Shown here piece after piece: positions 28,481 through 41,238 of a DNA stretch of 64,000 bases. The translations under genes were made by a program, and so were the position numbers. The stretch is from contig NW_024037064.1 of assembly GCF_015706575.1 (NCBI RefSeq), positions 7,975,606 to 8,039,605 of the forward strand. The letters are read 5' to 3'. Below the pieces are notes generated by a model, which worked only from the letters and a program-made list of their open reading frames with translations, did not search any database and was not told the origin of the DNA. Numbering within the stretch: the first letter of the stretch is position 1; each line of letters begins with the position of its first letter. Source of the stretch: Patiria miniata. Lineage: Eukaryota > Echinodermata > Asteroidea > Valvatida > Asterinidae.

Positions 28481-31400
28481 AGTTCATGCAATTCCAATGA
28501 GTATAAATGAAGCGTAACTTATGGAGAAAACTTCAATTCGTTCCTTCCGACCTACAACTCAATAGAATGGAAGTTGTCATTGCAGACGATAGCAAAGTAT
28601 GACACGAAAATTGTGGACATTACTTGGGCATTCCACTAACAGAAGACCCGGGGCGTACATTGTTTGCATTGTGTTTGGCATACATTTTGTTACACCGACC
28701 GACATACTAAAATGTGTGGCTGCATTTCTAAGAACAAAACAGATACTACATGTGCGATCGCTTGTATTAAAATTCTACGAAGCTGCTGCATGCATTACAT
28801 CACTAAAACAAACAAATACAAAGAGGGGAAAACCCTACCTCGACTCTCAACATATGTATGTCAAAGGAACAGTGAGAAGCATTCATGAAATTTCTTTAAC
28901 TGTCCCAAATACATGTAGTTATATCATTTCAAAAATCTAATTTATCATAAATTTGATTTTACCTTCAGTTGGCTTGTCCACTTTAAATAAACCCCATACA
29001 TTAATAGTAAATAAAATAATAAATGTTCCCTTTATTGTCTTTTGATTGAGACATTACATTATTAAGTCAGTTCTGACACTTCAATGGTTCTGCAAACTGT
29101 TGTATCACATAATGACAACTTCTTGAAAATAAAATCTAAGTAGAAATGAATCGAATGCGGATTGTTTTAAAGATATCTATGTACGGAATTGACGTGTGAA
29201 GGATTGTTCGGTTCTTAAATCTATTTCAGATTATAACATGGAATAATTCACATTTATTCTTGCCCTAAAGGCTTGTCTCGGGAAAACAGCTGTTCAAAGA
29301 CACTGAAATAGTGAACAAAATATTCCACCACCATACCATTCTTTACATAAACAAGGGCGAACCTAGCTATCAGGAAACGGTGAGGAGGTCGACATGAAGG
29401 TGGGGTATGAAAGAAGGCGTGAGGGAGGGGAGGCTGGAGAGAAAAAGTATACAATGTACTAACTTTCTTTCTCCTGCATTGTAAGGCAAATTGAGAACAC
29501 ACTTAAAAACTTCAGCATTCCACTTATTTTTGGATCCGATCCCAACCCTCTCTCAAGATTTACTACTGATAAAATTCGGTAGATGTGTGAAATATCAATT
29601 ATCGGAACGGGTATTTTAGACTGACTTAATCCAATTGAAGGTGCACAACTAACTCATGTGCAAAGTATTTACAAAGACAGACTTGGCATATTTCGTAAAG
29701 AAAGTCGAAGAACATTATAATTTACGGGGAGTCGATATCCAGCTCAGGCATTTTTGGAGCCAAGGTGAGGCTTAAGCAAGTCTACTTTAAAGGTAAAAAC
29801 CATGCAGAGAGTCAGTCCGATAACCACATGATGGACTGTAGGCTGGCCCTCTGGGACCAGCAAATATACAGAAATACACAGCTAATCGGTTACATAGGAG
29901 CTTAGGACTATCTCCTATAAAAAAACCGACTTTACAGCTCGGAGTCACACGAGAAAACAGCTGGCGACTATGGAAAGGAACAGGAATGTCATGGAAGGTG
30001 GGCGGTGATTTGTTTTAATTTAGATGCTATGTATTGAGTACAATTACCCATCAAAGGCAACTAAAATGAAAATGGCCGCTCAATGTAATATATGCACCAT
30101 GACTGAGTGTACAAAACCGTGACTGATTCGCTGGGCACAAACAGAAAACTCGATACGAAAACCTCATTTTCTACCTAAACTATCGATCAAAATAACATAA
30201 CTATACTTGCAGGAATTAAAAAGAAGTTTACTCTGAGATGTACTTATTTTGAAATGATAACAGCCGTGTAAAAACTAGATAAATAAAGGGGTCCTAAAGC
30301 GCAGAAACTTCGAACTCACCAATAAGTACGCATAGCACTGTAGCAGTCCTAGCGGCACTGTAGCAGTCCAGCGGTTACCGCTTCGCTTGTCCCGTCGAAC
30401 ATGCACCCGAACTCACAGCGCAAAAGACGGATACTTTCCAAAATAACGTTCGTTGCCTGTGTCCCTTGATTCCCAGAATGTCCTTCGATATGCAGAAGCC
30501 AAGCTTTTGCAAGTCACTTCAAGGTTCGAATCATATTTACACTCCAAACTTGACCCTTGTCGATACACGCGTCGCTAAAAATGGCGCTTACCACATCACT
30601 ACACGTACACGTGTGTGTATGTCTGTATCCCACACAACAGTAGAAGTTGTGCGAACTTTTGACAGCTGGCTCGTGCGCGCTGAATTAGCATAACAATGAC
30701 GGGTTCGTATGGCGGGCGAAAGAGACAAAGATCTCGTTCGCGTTGCTGTGTTTCAATATTGTGTGGACAATCAGTCGACTGGAACTCTAATTCGTGACTC
30801 TTACGCCACGCAAGGGCTTTCAACTTTCACAATTCACGTGCTCATTTCGGGTGTGGATCCGAGGTTCAGAATTGTTATTATACTATAAAATATAGGAAAC
30901 ATTATTGGCCCCGAACAAAACTAATTGCGACTGTGTCCAGGCACTATTAAAAGCTGTTTGGTGTTCCCACTTGTTAAATCAGTGAATTAATAGCGTATTG
31001 TTCCAATAAACAGCCCAAAGAAATGTTCACTATGTAGCATTAGTACTACCCGGCACTCTGTGGTTACAATAACGGCAATCCTAGCAGGCATCGTTTGTTA
31101 TTTTAGCTTTTAACCAGTAGAAATGAATGCATAAATGGCTTACTAATGTATATACAGGCATACATATGGTGTTGCTCTCTAAGATGGCCTCTACGCATCG
31201 GAGGGACCTGTAGCGATCAACTTTTGAATGTATGTCTAGAGACGTACACGACTTTAATTCTAAAAATGCAATTTACAGTCGGTAAACGTTTGCGTGCAGT
31301 ATGTAAAGTTGGTATGTAAATTTATGCAGTATGTACGTTGGTATGTAAATTCATGCAAATTAGGTTTTTCCTTGCCATGCTATCTTTAAAAAAATCATAT

Positions 31401-31698
31401 CTTGAAAACTTTAAGAGCGCCCATCCCTAAATTTTCCAAGATTGTTGCTTACATCCAAAACTAACATAAAAAAACGCCCGAAATTTGAGGCATATTTATA
31501 TTGTCTGCGCTTCATGCTACGATTTTGATTGTAGTAGTAAGTAGTAGTAACATTTATTTCAATGATGTCATTCATTACAATTATGTACAAACATGTATAC
31601 ATTAGAAAAAGTCACTGTATTTCATGAAATGGAGGTTACAAAAAGATCTTTAATGTGATCTACAAGTTGGCTTTATGTGTTTTATAGTTTTGGAGATT

Positions 31699-32035
31699 TG
31701 TGATGCACCTGATTATTTACATTGCCTTCACCTGATTATTCGCTTACGTCATTGCGGAACGAGTACATGTGCTACTTAATCCGAATTTACTGTATCCCTT
31801 GAAATTTGATTATATAACCCAGCCGTATTAATTCTGTATAAAACCCACGGTTTTGCCCCACGCTGGTTGTCTGTGTTCCAGAGGCGTGTGGTCACCATAG
31901 CTCCCTGTAGACTGCAGTTTGTGTATTTATGGATTCGGTCTTGTTCTGTTTAATTAATAAATTATTTGAGTACGGAAAAAGTCTGTGTTCACCGTCTTTA
32001 ATTTACCGAGTCCTTCATAGTAAATTGTCAACTTG
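31699..32035 (+). mobile_element. Possible solo LTR of an LTR retrotransposon (fossil)
   Basis: Extra segment in duplication copy 1 that is absent from copy 2. It begins TG, has TATAAA (31837-31842) and AATAAA (31956-31961) in LTR-like order. No internal region. Family not assigned; other insertion types are possible. It inserted after, or was lost from one copy after, the segmental duplication. Confidence 0.3.
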
Positions 32036-33246
32036 AATCCCGGATGGCCGATTGAAGTTCGTCCATCAAGTTTGTTGACCCGTGTCTCCGAAACAAACGA
32101 GCGAAGTTACAAAAAAAATCAGTTCTAGGGGTTTCTCATTTAGGCTAAACATCCCAACAAATATCGTTTAAATCTGTGAGGGTCGTGTAGAAAAATGTGT
32201 TGAATTGGCTCGGAATGACCCAGTACGATAGCTACATAATGGACTGTAGGCTGGCCTCAGGGATCAGCAAATATAGAGGCATCCAATGCTCGATTGATAA
32301 CTTGGTACCTTAGGACCATCTCCTATAAAATAAAGACTTAACGTTGTTGGAGTCACACACAAAAAAAGGCTGGCGACTTTAGAAAGCGGTGAGTTTAGTT
32401 TGAATTACTTAGTTTGAGTAAAAGGGTGACAATTGATGACGAGTTGACGGTAAAAATTATGATTGAATTGATGATGGTGATGATAATGAATTGATGATTA
32501 TTCAGTAAATGACGATTACTCCCCGCCCCCCCCAAAAAAAAAACCCAACGAAAGTGAAGATTGTCAGCTCACGTGCGATACACAATCACAAGACAGCCTT
32601 GATTCGGTGGGCGGCAAAAGGAAAACTGGGAACGATATCTGAATTTCTACCAAAATTAATGCTATTCACAATTATAAAACTGTGGTCACTGGAAAAAAAA
32701 ATAATCTGAGTTGAAGAAGTCATTTTGGAAGCCGTGTAAGAACCTAATAGAGGCCTCCTGCATACAGCTCACACACATCTTGCAAGTCACCATTGAGCAG
32801 TAGTCCAGCGGTTACAGGCCGCCTCGATAAAGGCCTAGTCCTGTCGAAAATTCACAGATATACTATCCACAATGCCGTTCCTCACACGTGTCCCTTGATT
32901 CCTAGAATGTCCTTCAATATCCTGAACTCAAGCTTTCACAACTCAGTTCATGGTTCATATCGTAGCCTATTAAATATTTACACTTCAAACCTCAAACTAA
33001 ATGTTGTCTTTACACTTCAAACTCCAACTCTGTCGGTGCACGCGTTGCTACAAATGACGCTCATCACAACACACGTGTGTACGTATGCCTGTATCCCACA
33101 CAACAATAGAAGTTATGTGTGAACTTTTCGTGACACCGCGCTCGTGCGCGCTTATTTAGTATAACAGTTTGTATGGCCGGCCAAAGAGACAACACATTGT
33201 TTAAATGCTATACTGTGCGAAATTTCAGTTGACTTCAAACTGGAAT

Positions 33247-33456
33247 CCTCGTGGCTATATCGCTAACTTGCTTTCAGTTTTTCATTATTCGCCCTAAAAA
33301 TTACAACAGAAATTAAGGAACTATTTGATTCACGTTGCGTACGTGGTCTGTCTCGTGGCTATATAGCTTACTTGCTTTCAGTTTTTCATTATTCGCCCTA
33401 AAAATTACAACTAAATCAAGGAACTATTTGATTCACGTTGCGTGATCTGTCTTTTT
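33247..33456 (+). repeat. 105-base tandem duplication
   Basis: 'CTCGTGGCTATATCGCTAAC' to 'TTGATTCACGTTGCGT' occurs twice in a row here and once in copy 2 (about 60007-60093). Confidence 0.75.
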
Positions 33457-34562
33457 TTTGGTATTTTTCGTGGTTAAATGGTTTCTGCTTTGATGTTTTT
33501 TTGTTTGGTTTAACCATTTATTTCGAGGTTTAACCGGTTGTAGCGCTTGTACTCGCCGCCGCGTATTTCCCCCAAACGTCCTGCGGCAGCAAGCAGGTTG
33601 CCTGCTGTACACAGTGCATGCAGTCACGTGCGCTAATACCGCGATATATCGATGGCCATCGTGACTAGCATGCGTTGTGAAATTATCAGTTATTTTAAGA
33701 ATAATCGACCTGAAATACAGTTTCAATTAATTTAAAAAATGTTTTATCATATTTGAGGGTCATTTTAGTGTCGCATATTAAAACAATTCTTCAGACCCAA
33801 AATTCACGTTTTCTACAGCGAACGATGTGCAGCGACCCCCGTTCAATCCCGCAATGCACTGCGGTAAACATGTGACGTCATACGTACATAGGGACATTTG
33901 TGAATGTATTTAAAGAGGCAACAACCGGGGTTTTTCATATTTTATCAGTAATTTACTTTAGGGCAATTTCCCTTTCTCAGTATCCTCAATTTCCTTTCCG
34001 CAATTTCAGGATGATTTCAGGCAATTTTAAAAATATGCTCTTCCACCAAAAGTAAATTCCCTACAGCCAAGACAAAAGAATTTCGACTTGAGGTGAGGAA
34101 TCGGTGCAACAGCAATGCCCCTGGATTCTGCTCCCGTTTTCAAAAGAGTGAACATTCACTTTATATGTGTGAAACTTTACTCTCAAATGCATTTTTGCTT
34201 TAGCATGGCGTTTGGCCCTGATACCCCATTTAATTGTAGATTTCAGGCAAATTAACAATTACTGTCTCGGCGTCACTGTTTTATGTATCACCGGTGGAAG
34301 TGTGCACCCGTTTTTGTGATCGACTCAATCATTGTTGGTATCACGGCAGCAAAAAGCCATATTCATGTTCAAAGGTCATTGGTGGAATTGTGTACATGAC
34401 AATAATTACTGGGTGCGTTTGAATAGCTTCTGGGTTTCACCCCTGACCCTGGAGGTCTGTGAGCTATGTCAAACAAGTTACACTGTGGGGACGAGGTTGA
34501 CCCTGGGCGACTCGAACACAACTGATTAGCAACTGATAAACGACTGTCGTTACGTAGAGTGT

Positions 34563-34706
34563 TATTGTTGGCTATGACGTATGGGTTTTTCCACAAATCT
34601 CTTTATAAGTGGGTCCGATCAGATGTTCCCTCCCTCAGCAGCGCCATTTTGATTTTGTGAATAGTATCCTGACTGTTGTTGTCGAGTGAGGACTTCATTT
34701 CGGGAG
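34563..34706 (+). promoter_or_regulatory. Promoter-like module P1 with candidate leader exon (duplication copy 1)
   Basis: In order: TGACGTA (34575-34581, ATF/CRE-like), GGGTTTTTCCA (34583-34593, fits the Dorsal/Rel consensus GGG(W)4-5CCM), TTTATAAG (34601-34608, TATA-like), then an initiator-like CCCTCAGCAGCGCCATTTTG (34632-34651, contains the CCAT core of YY1 sites) and a perfect donor, GAG|GTAAGTT, at 34707. The exon from about 34632 to 34706 would be non-coding. It lies upstream of gene B, whose ATG exon begins at an acceptor. Inference from motifs and conservation among four copies. Confidence 0.5.
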
Positions 34707-36021
34707 GTAAGTTACACTAAATATTAAAATCTATATTATTGGTTTCTATGGTAGTGAAGGCCTTACTACTAAGAGTCCGGCAATTAAGTAGACGAATGTC
34801 AGCAAATGTTACACAGATAGGACTTTAAAGGAAAAGCACAGTAATCTCATGAAAACCCCTGCAGGATTTTTTTTTTTTCAGAAGGCATTTCAAAATTGAA
34901 AGAAATTAATAAATAAAATCATAAAAACAGTGAACAGAGGAATGAAAGGAATGAAAGGAAAAAGGCACATCCTGGATCCGCCGGTTAGTCAATAGGGTTG
35001 TGGTAACTATCGATATAGTAGGGTAAAATCTTCGAAAATCTCAGGTTCACAGGGATACATCAATAAGTCAAAAGGGCGGGCTCTGATTTAAAAAAGTGTG
35101 GGCTTAGTGGGAAAGAAAGTTATGAACAATCCATTTTCCCTAGAATTCCGTTTTTTGGCATTTCTAAACGTGGGGGAACTGAAAAGCAACAACCTTACTG
35201 TAACTGGCAATCTTGGCGCGATGTTTCTACCCAATATGTTTGAATTCTGGTCAGCAGAATATTTCAATGTCAAATCCAGATTTCTTCTCCACCTTTCGAG
35301 GTGAATCATACATATTTTGAAATCGGGAAACGTCTGGCTAATGGTATAGAACCAGTCTGACACAAACTCTTGCCCGCGTCCAGAATTTTGTTTAGCTTGC
35401 ACGTCGATTTACAGGCATAAAACTTTATCTCACAAAAGTGTTATGAAACAAAACCGATTTTCAAATAAAGGACCAATTTGTCTTCAGTGAAGGTACTACT
35501 TTGATTAATATAATACTATAGGCCTACATTTTACAATTGAACCTAAATTTCCTATTACACATTATTTGGACGCCCACAATTGATACAAAATGTGACTGTT
35601 TCATCAATTTTATTCATTTTTGTTTTGTTCTCTTTAAAAAATTATTTTAAACTGCCAAGAACTATTCTGTTATATGTCGGATTTGCTTCTTCAAACAAAA
35701 GAACCTAGCTCTGATTTCTAACTTTGGTGACACAAAATGGCTTTTAATGACACAATTGTATGCTTTTCATTATTTCCAATTTTACTTTAATCATGAACTA
35801 CAGTTCCATCTGCATTAAAGATAAAATACAACTTCGACTGTACTTTAATGCACCGTTTAGTAAATTCGGAATGAACTTGACATGAGTGAGGATTCAAACC
35901 GTTTTTAGCTCACATAAACATTATGAAATGTGACACGCCCCAAAAGAGGACGTTTGTCCAACAAAATGGGTCATAAAATTCTCATGCATTACCAACAGTC
36001 TTTACATATGAATCTACTACT

Positions 36022-39000
36022 ACACTGTAAAACACGAAAACATGTGACACGTTTAAAAAATAAACGCAGTGATTTAGATTGAAACACTATGTGACAAAAT
36101 TAAACACTTCTTGTGTTTTTAAACAAAACAACCAGTGTTTATTTTCAACAGTGCTACAGGATGTTTATTATGAGATAGGTTTTAGAAAATGTATTAACTG
36201 TTAAATTTCACTAGTTAGCATTTTGTTTATTCCCAAACAATAAAACTTTGTTTAAAAATGGTTTATTAACTAATTAGGACACAAATAATAACTCAAGTAA
36301 TTAATTTAGCTGTTTGTGTTCAACACCTAATAAACACGGTACACGTCACGATGCTTAAATATGACCACGTGATGTTAGGTCTTAACCAATAGGATTAAAT
36401 CTGATTGCGTGCTGGCATAATCGAGCCAGTTTTCTGAAAATATTCTGGGCACACTAATAGAATAACGTAATGGCGATAATTAGTATCCTCATTCGTGGTA
36501 ACAAAATTTGCATTGGGGGTAATAAAACAATATGTAGTCTTACAGAAGGTAGATTATGTAGTACTGACGGTTGGTCATGACCTAGGCTAGAGGTCAAGTT
36601 TGGTATGCATATTGCCAAGTCAGCAAGAGTATTGAGATGCAACATATTGTGTGCATGCAGTCCGACGATTGTAGTTTGAACCAGTTCTGGAAGCTTCACA
36701 CAGGTGGTAAGTTTTATCTTTTGTGTTGTTTGATTTAATTAATCCCGATATACAGTAAGATAGATTTAGAAATATAATTGAGATGAATTAGAGGGAGCAA
36801 TTATTGGCCAAAGGATCGTGTCATGACGAAACATGAATATGAAGGGGGAAAACAACGTTGATTTCGATTTCCTCATATTCTTTTTCTTGGATGACGATAG
36901 TGTTATAAAGTATACTAACTGCTGTGCAGCTCACAATATATGAAGGAAGTTCTGTATTGGAGCCACATTATGGGGATGGTCTATGTTGAGTGTATAGTTA
37001 ATATGAGGCTATAGCCTATGGTGCCAATTGCAATTTGCACAACTAGAGAATTAAGCCAAAACAAAGCACCTTGATCCATAAATCCACCACATAAGAATCC
37101 ATGAAATTAAATAATGAAATGGGACGCAGTGGCCAATTTAATGTAATATTAGACGATTCAGCGAAGTGGATTTTGTTTTGAAATCGTGATTTAACTACAA
37201 AATAAAAGCATGCTAGGTTATCACCACTGCCTAAGTTATGTCAGCTGAAAGGGACCAGCATGAATGATTTTGAAGAAAAAAATCTAGTATTGTAAGGTCA
37301 GGTTCAAATTGTTTAACCATAATTTCCATTTCACATGATGTTATGGGCGTATATTGTTTTAATATTTTCTGTCTGTAATTTTCAGGGTGTGTCTAATCCC
37401 TTGCAGATAAAGGAAGCTATTGACTTTGAAAATAAGGTTAGTGTCTTTTGGCATTGATCGTCATTTTGCAGTGCAGTGTGTGATTGTATAGGGTACGAAG
37501 ACGAGGAGAGTGCTAACTATTCATGAGGTAATTTTGTATTGTAAAATATATTATTCAAATCTTCAATTTCATTGAATGATGATGTTTGGCTGAGATTCTA
37601 TCTTGTGTAAGAACCTTGTGTATCTTGTGTAAATTTACCCAGGCGGTTGAACATCTTGAAATGAACTAGTATAACATTCTAGGTGACCTAAAACTCAAGT
37701 TCGATTTAAAATACAATTTTAAATACAACGTCTCCGTAAATACCTACATGACTGCAAAGTTATTGGTACGAAACTGTAAAAAGCTTCCCTGTTTTCTTCA
37801 GATTTTTAAAGAAGTTTAATCCATGATCAAGCTCAAACTGTAACTTTACAGTCTTTGTGCACATCATCCTGGATAACAAAGGTTAATATTGACGTGAGTC
37901 CCAAAAAGGTCGACAATTGTGCAATTTACTTTGAACCCAATTTTGTAATCAGTTTTCATATTCTTCCTTGAGTAAACTTTATGTAATGACTTGTCATTTT
38001 TTATGGTTTCCATCCTTTTTTTTTTTTACTGTGAGCGTGGTTTCACTTTCAAAGTTGATCAGTTTTTGTTTGGCTCACTCAAAAATCTTATTTATGTCCA
38101 CAGAATGCTGATGAACCAGACAGACTATCTGCATCAAAACCACCGTTTGCATATAATGTGAAGACACCATCAAGATAGTCTCGAACGTACAATGATGCGC
38201 TTCTTCTCCATCCTCGGTGTACTATGCCTTTGATTTGGATTATCCAAAGTATTTTCACATGCTTTGAGTTCTTTTCAAAAAATCATAATCAGAGAAAAGT
38301 ATTCCTGGCAGATTCCAGCAAATTCATTCAGTTCACCACAAGGTATGTGTTTATAAATTAATTGGATATGTTGTTGACATCTCAGCTAAAGATCAATACT
38401 TATTTTAACACAACAAACCTTCATAAGTTTTGAAAACAAGTGTAATTCATTTGCAGTTTTACTTCCAATTCTCATTGAATTGGAAAATAATTGTTTTTAG
38501 CCATTTTTACAGATATATTCATTTACTTCAAATTCAACCTTTTGTGTTTGTTTATGTTTTTGTTTCTTTGTTTTGATAATTGTAAAAGTTGTAATTGGCC
38601 TTAAAATGTTGGGATCTAAAAAAAGGATTGTTTGGAAACATACTGATGGGCATGGTAGTACCGGTATATATTATATTCATATCAATGTCATATTATTTTT
38701 GCTGTCGTGATGTAAAATATTCTCAAGTGGGGTGACCATAAAAACACATTATTTTATTGTGTCCATTTTGGTTATAATCTGAATATGTTGTTGTCATTTT
38801 CAGGATTCGATAGAACTAAATAGGCCCTTAACCACAATCCTATAGGTGTAAACGAAGACAGCTTTGTGAAGTGCCCTAAATGCGTTTATTTCAATGTTGT
38901 TTATATTGTGACTGAAGTTTTACTTGCGATTTTGAATACTGTTCGACACACTTAACACACACTGTGAATCTAAACACTTGAAAATAATAATAAATGGCGT

Positions 39001-39262
39001 TACATGTTTAAAATCTGTCACAGGCAATAAACGTGTCACATGTTTAAAAAATTACAACAGATTGACGTGTTTTCTTTTTGACTGTGTGTTTACTTTTTAA
39101 ACGTCAGTAGTATTCAAATGTTAAACGCCTTTGATTTATATATTTTAAACACTGTTCCATTGAAAGATTGATTTTAAACACCAAATATGTTTTCAAATAC
39201 ATGTTCATTGGATAAAAATCTGTATTTAGGTGTTCTAAACCTAAACACATGGTTTACAATGT
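36022..39262. mobile_element. 3.2-kb TIR-bounded insertion, superfamily unassigned
   Basis: Starts ACACTGTAAAAC and ends with the inverted ACATTGTAAACC. Both subterminal regions are packed with AAACAC/GTGTTT motifs. The other copy of the segmental duplication continues past this point without it (about 62695), which is empty-site evidence. I see no transposase. Interior exon-like pieces are described separately. Target duplication not clear. Confidence 0.6.
37386..38178 (+). CDS. Exon-like pieces inside the 3.2-kb insertion
   Basis: 37386-37436 (17 codons between CAG and GTTAGT) and 38104-38178 (24 codons plus TAG after CACAG) are both phase 0 and open: 'LQIKEAIDFENK', then 'NADEPDRLSASKPPFAYNV'. 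A candidate first exon near 36639-36710 has a GTAAGT donor but the wrong phase. It could be a captured host gene fragment or chance. Confidence 0.2.
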
Positions 39263-39692
39263 ATTTAATGATTTTTGTATGAATTCCTATACACATTTTT
39301 TTGCCACAAAATCGACCAAAACCACACTTCTGCTTGGATTATATTTATATTTTGGGAGGTTGTAAATATAAAGGTACTGATTCAGAAAATTTCAAAACCT
39401 CAAAACGGTCAGTTCCTACCCAAAGTGACTTCATATGCCCTTCGTGCGAACACAACTTCTGCAACTTCGTCCGGGTTTCGTGGGAGCATGTCTCATATGG
39501 GAAAGACATTCGGCAGGATTTACTTACTTGTTACACTTCCCCCAACCATTTGCCTTATAAATGCAATACCTTTTTTAACCTTGTCGGCCAAGAGACGCGC
39601 ATCAATGCAGCAAAAGGCTTCGGATGTGTTCAAAGTTCAAGATTGTTTGTGTTTACATAATATTCCAGATTAACAACTGCCTCTACGTATAG

Positions 39693-39789
39693 CCGTTATT
39701 GTTGGCTGTGACGCACTGGTTTTTCCACCTCGAGTAGCGCCATGTTGTTTTTGTGATAGCTCCTGAACTTGGTTGGTTTTTTTTGGGAG
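39693..39789 (+). promoter_or_regulatory. Promoter-like module P2 with candidate leader exon
   Basis: Diverged copy of module P1: TTATTGTTGGCTGTGACGCA, TGGTTTTTCCA (39717-39727), AGTAGCGCCATGTTGTTTTT, then GAG|GTAAGTT with donor at 39790. No TATA-like motif. It could provide an alternative first exon of gene B. Confidence 0.42.
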
Positions 39790-40390
39790 GTAAGTTGGTA
39801 GATCATAATCAAAATTTGTAAAACTGGTTGCAAATGAAAGTAAAGACATATAACAGACAGAATTGTTATTAGTTATCACAGATTGACCTATAAAATACGA
39901 TAATCGTATGGAATTCCACTGGCATGTTGTGAGAAGGGATTTCCACATGAAAATATCAAACTGAAAATCAAAGGGAATAAGAGGAAATTCCAAATATCAC
40001 GAGGGACAAAATTTAATGACCCCCCAAACAGTGAACTTAGTTGGTTGGCGATATAATCTGTGTGTTTACGACTAACGTGACTGTAATCTTCTTGGTTTGA
40101 AAACCGTAATATGCTGTTAGAAATGAGATCGTATATCTTTTAATGCTATCTGTAGAAATTATTGTTGATATCAGAAATCTTCTCCCCCAGTCATTTATTC
40201 CCCCCCCCAAAAAAAAACCCCGGCAATTTTGTTTATCTAATAAGTCAAATTTAGTAGACATAACCCACTTTATTAGATTTGGTATGTCGGTCCTTCAATC
40301 GTTTGGTTGGTTTGTCGGTTAATGTGTTTTATACAGTGTGGACAAAAAAATGCAAACATAAATGAATGCCTGACGTTGACCTACTTGATT

Positions 40391-40572
40391 TCAGGCTCTT
40401 TTATTGGCAGTGACGCATCACAGGTTTTTCCCCCGCTGAGTGTTTCGAAATACAATGTATTTGCATTTCGCCTCCAGGAAGCGCCATTTTGTTGTGTTTT
40501 TGTGGGGCTTTTTGAGTATTTCGTTAAGTGAACACAGTAGCAATACAAATCAATAAAATAGGTTTTCGTGGA
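40391..40572 (+). promoter_or_regulatory. Promoter-like module P3 nearest to gene B
   Basis: TTATTGGCAGTGACGCA (TGACGCA at 40411-40417), AGGTTTTTCCC, a perfect octamer ATTTGCAT (40459-40466), then GAAGCGCCATTTTGTTGTGT and a possible donor GAG|GTAAAT at 40573. It lies 1.3 kb before the gene B ATG exon and is the closest candidate start. A DNA-transposon end (40335 to about 40385) abuts its left side. Confidence 0.42.
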
Positions 40573-41238
40573 GGTAAATGCATTATTATTACGGGTTTGT
40601 GAAGAAGACAAAATTCGACAAACATTACACAAAACGTTTTATGCCCTTCAAATTTCAAAAGTTGTTGTCGACTATGAAATAGACCTCTTTATCCTGTCAA
40701 AAGTTTGACTGACTTAGTGCTTACAGATATTTTTTTATAGAAAACTTCGTATAACGTGCAAATCTCTTGCACTCAAAAACTGAGCAGTGTGTCGGATCAG
40801 TGCATGGGATAAAATTTATTTAAACAAGAACAGTTTAAATCGTGCAGATGAGAAAATAAGAACCCGTTTTTAAATTATAATTATTGTTCATGTAAATTCA
40901 GGTTTGGATTAAAGAGGCGGGGTTATATATACCGCAGCGGGGGGATGATTAATTTGCTGCACTTATTTTCCTTTTTGTGCTAAGGAGGAAACTTCCTAAA
41001 AAATTAAAGTGAAATGTTAATAAAATATCAGTTTATTGGAATGAATATTGTAATCGATTAATGATCCCAGTGGTTTTTGAAATGGTAGGAACATGATTTA
41101 TTGTAGTTTTTCCAATTAAAGTGAATATATCAACATGAACTCCGAATGAAGTATCACACGTATGATCAATGATAGTGCCACGGGGATCGGGGGACTGTCT
41201 GAGAATATTAGGTTTTCCATTACTGAAATCTTATATCA

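Larger units (their letters stand above)
28490..36015 (+). repeat. Segmental duplication, copy 1
   Basis: Collinear with 57480-62712, with insertions and deletions. Anchors: 30597 and 57948 ('GTGTGTATGTCTGTATCCCA'), 31184 and 58529 ('GTTGCTCTCTAAGATGGCCT'), 32870-33200 and 59640-59950, 34360-34720 and 61020-61370 (about a dozen differences by eye in roughly 340 bases). It also holds an internal duplication: 29820-30800 resembles 32220-33180. No protein-coding gene recognised; it carries module P1. Confidence 0.82.

Noticed and set aside
28599-28940. 113-codon open frame downstream of the hAT MITE
   Set aside because: The matching sequence in duplication copy 2 (about 57560-57780) does not preserve the frame or the protein.
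32455-32520. GATGAT-rich stretch, possible coding acidic repeat
   Set aside because: Simple sequence repeat, present in both duplication copies (also about 59210-59270) with length changes that do not preserve frame.
39275-39673. Overlapping 132- and 119-codon frames
   Set aside because: Two competing frames with no domain, no splice logic and no counterpart; the region lies between a transposon end and promoter module P2.
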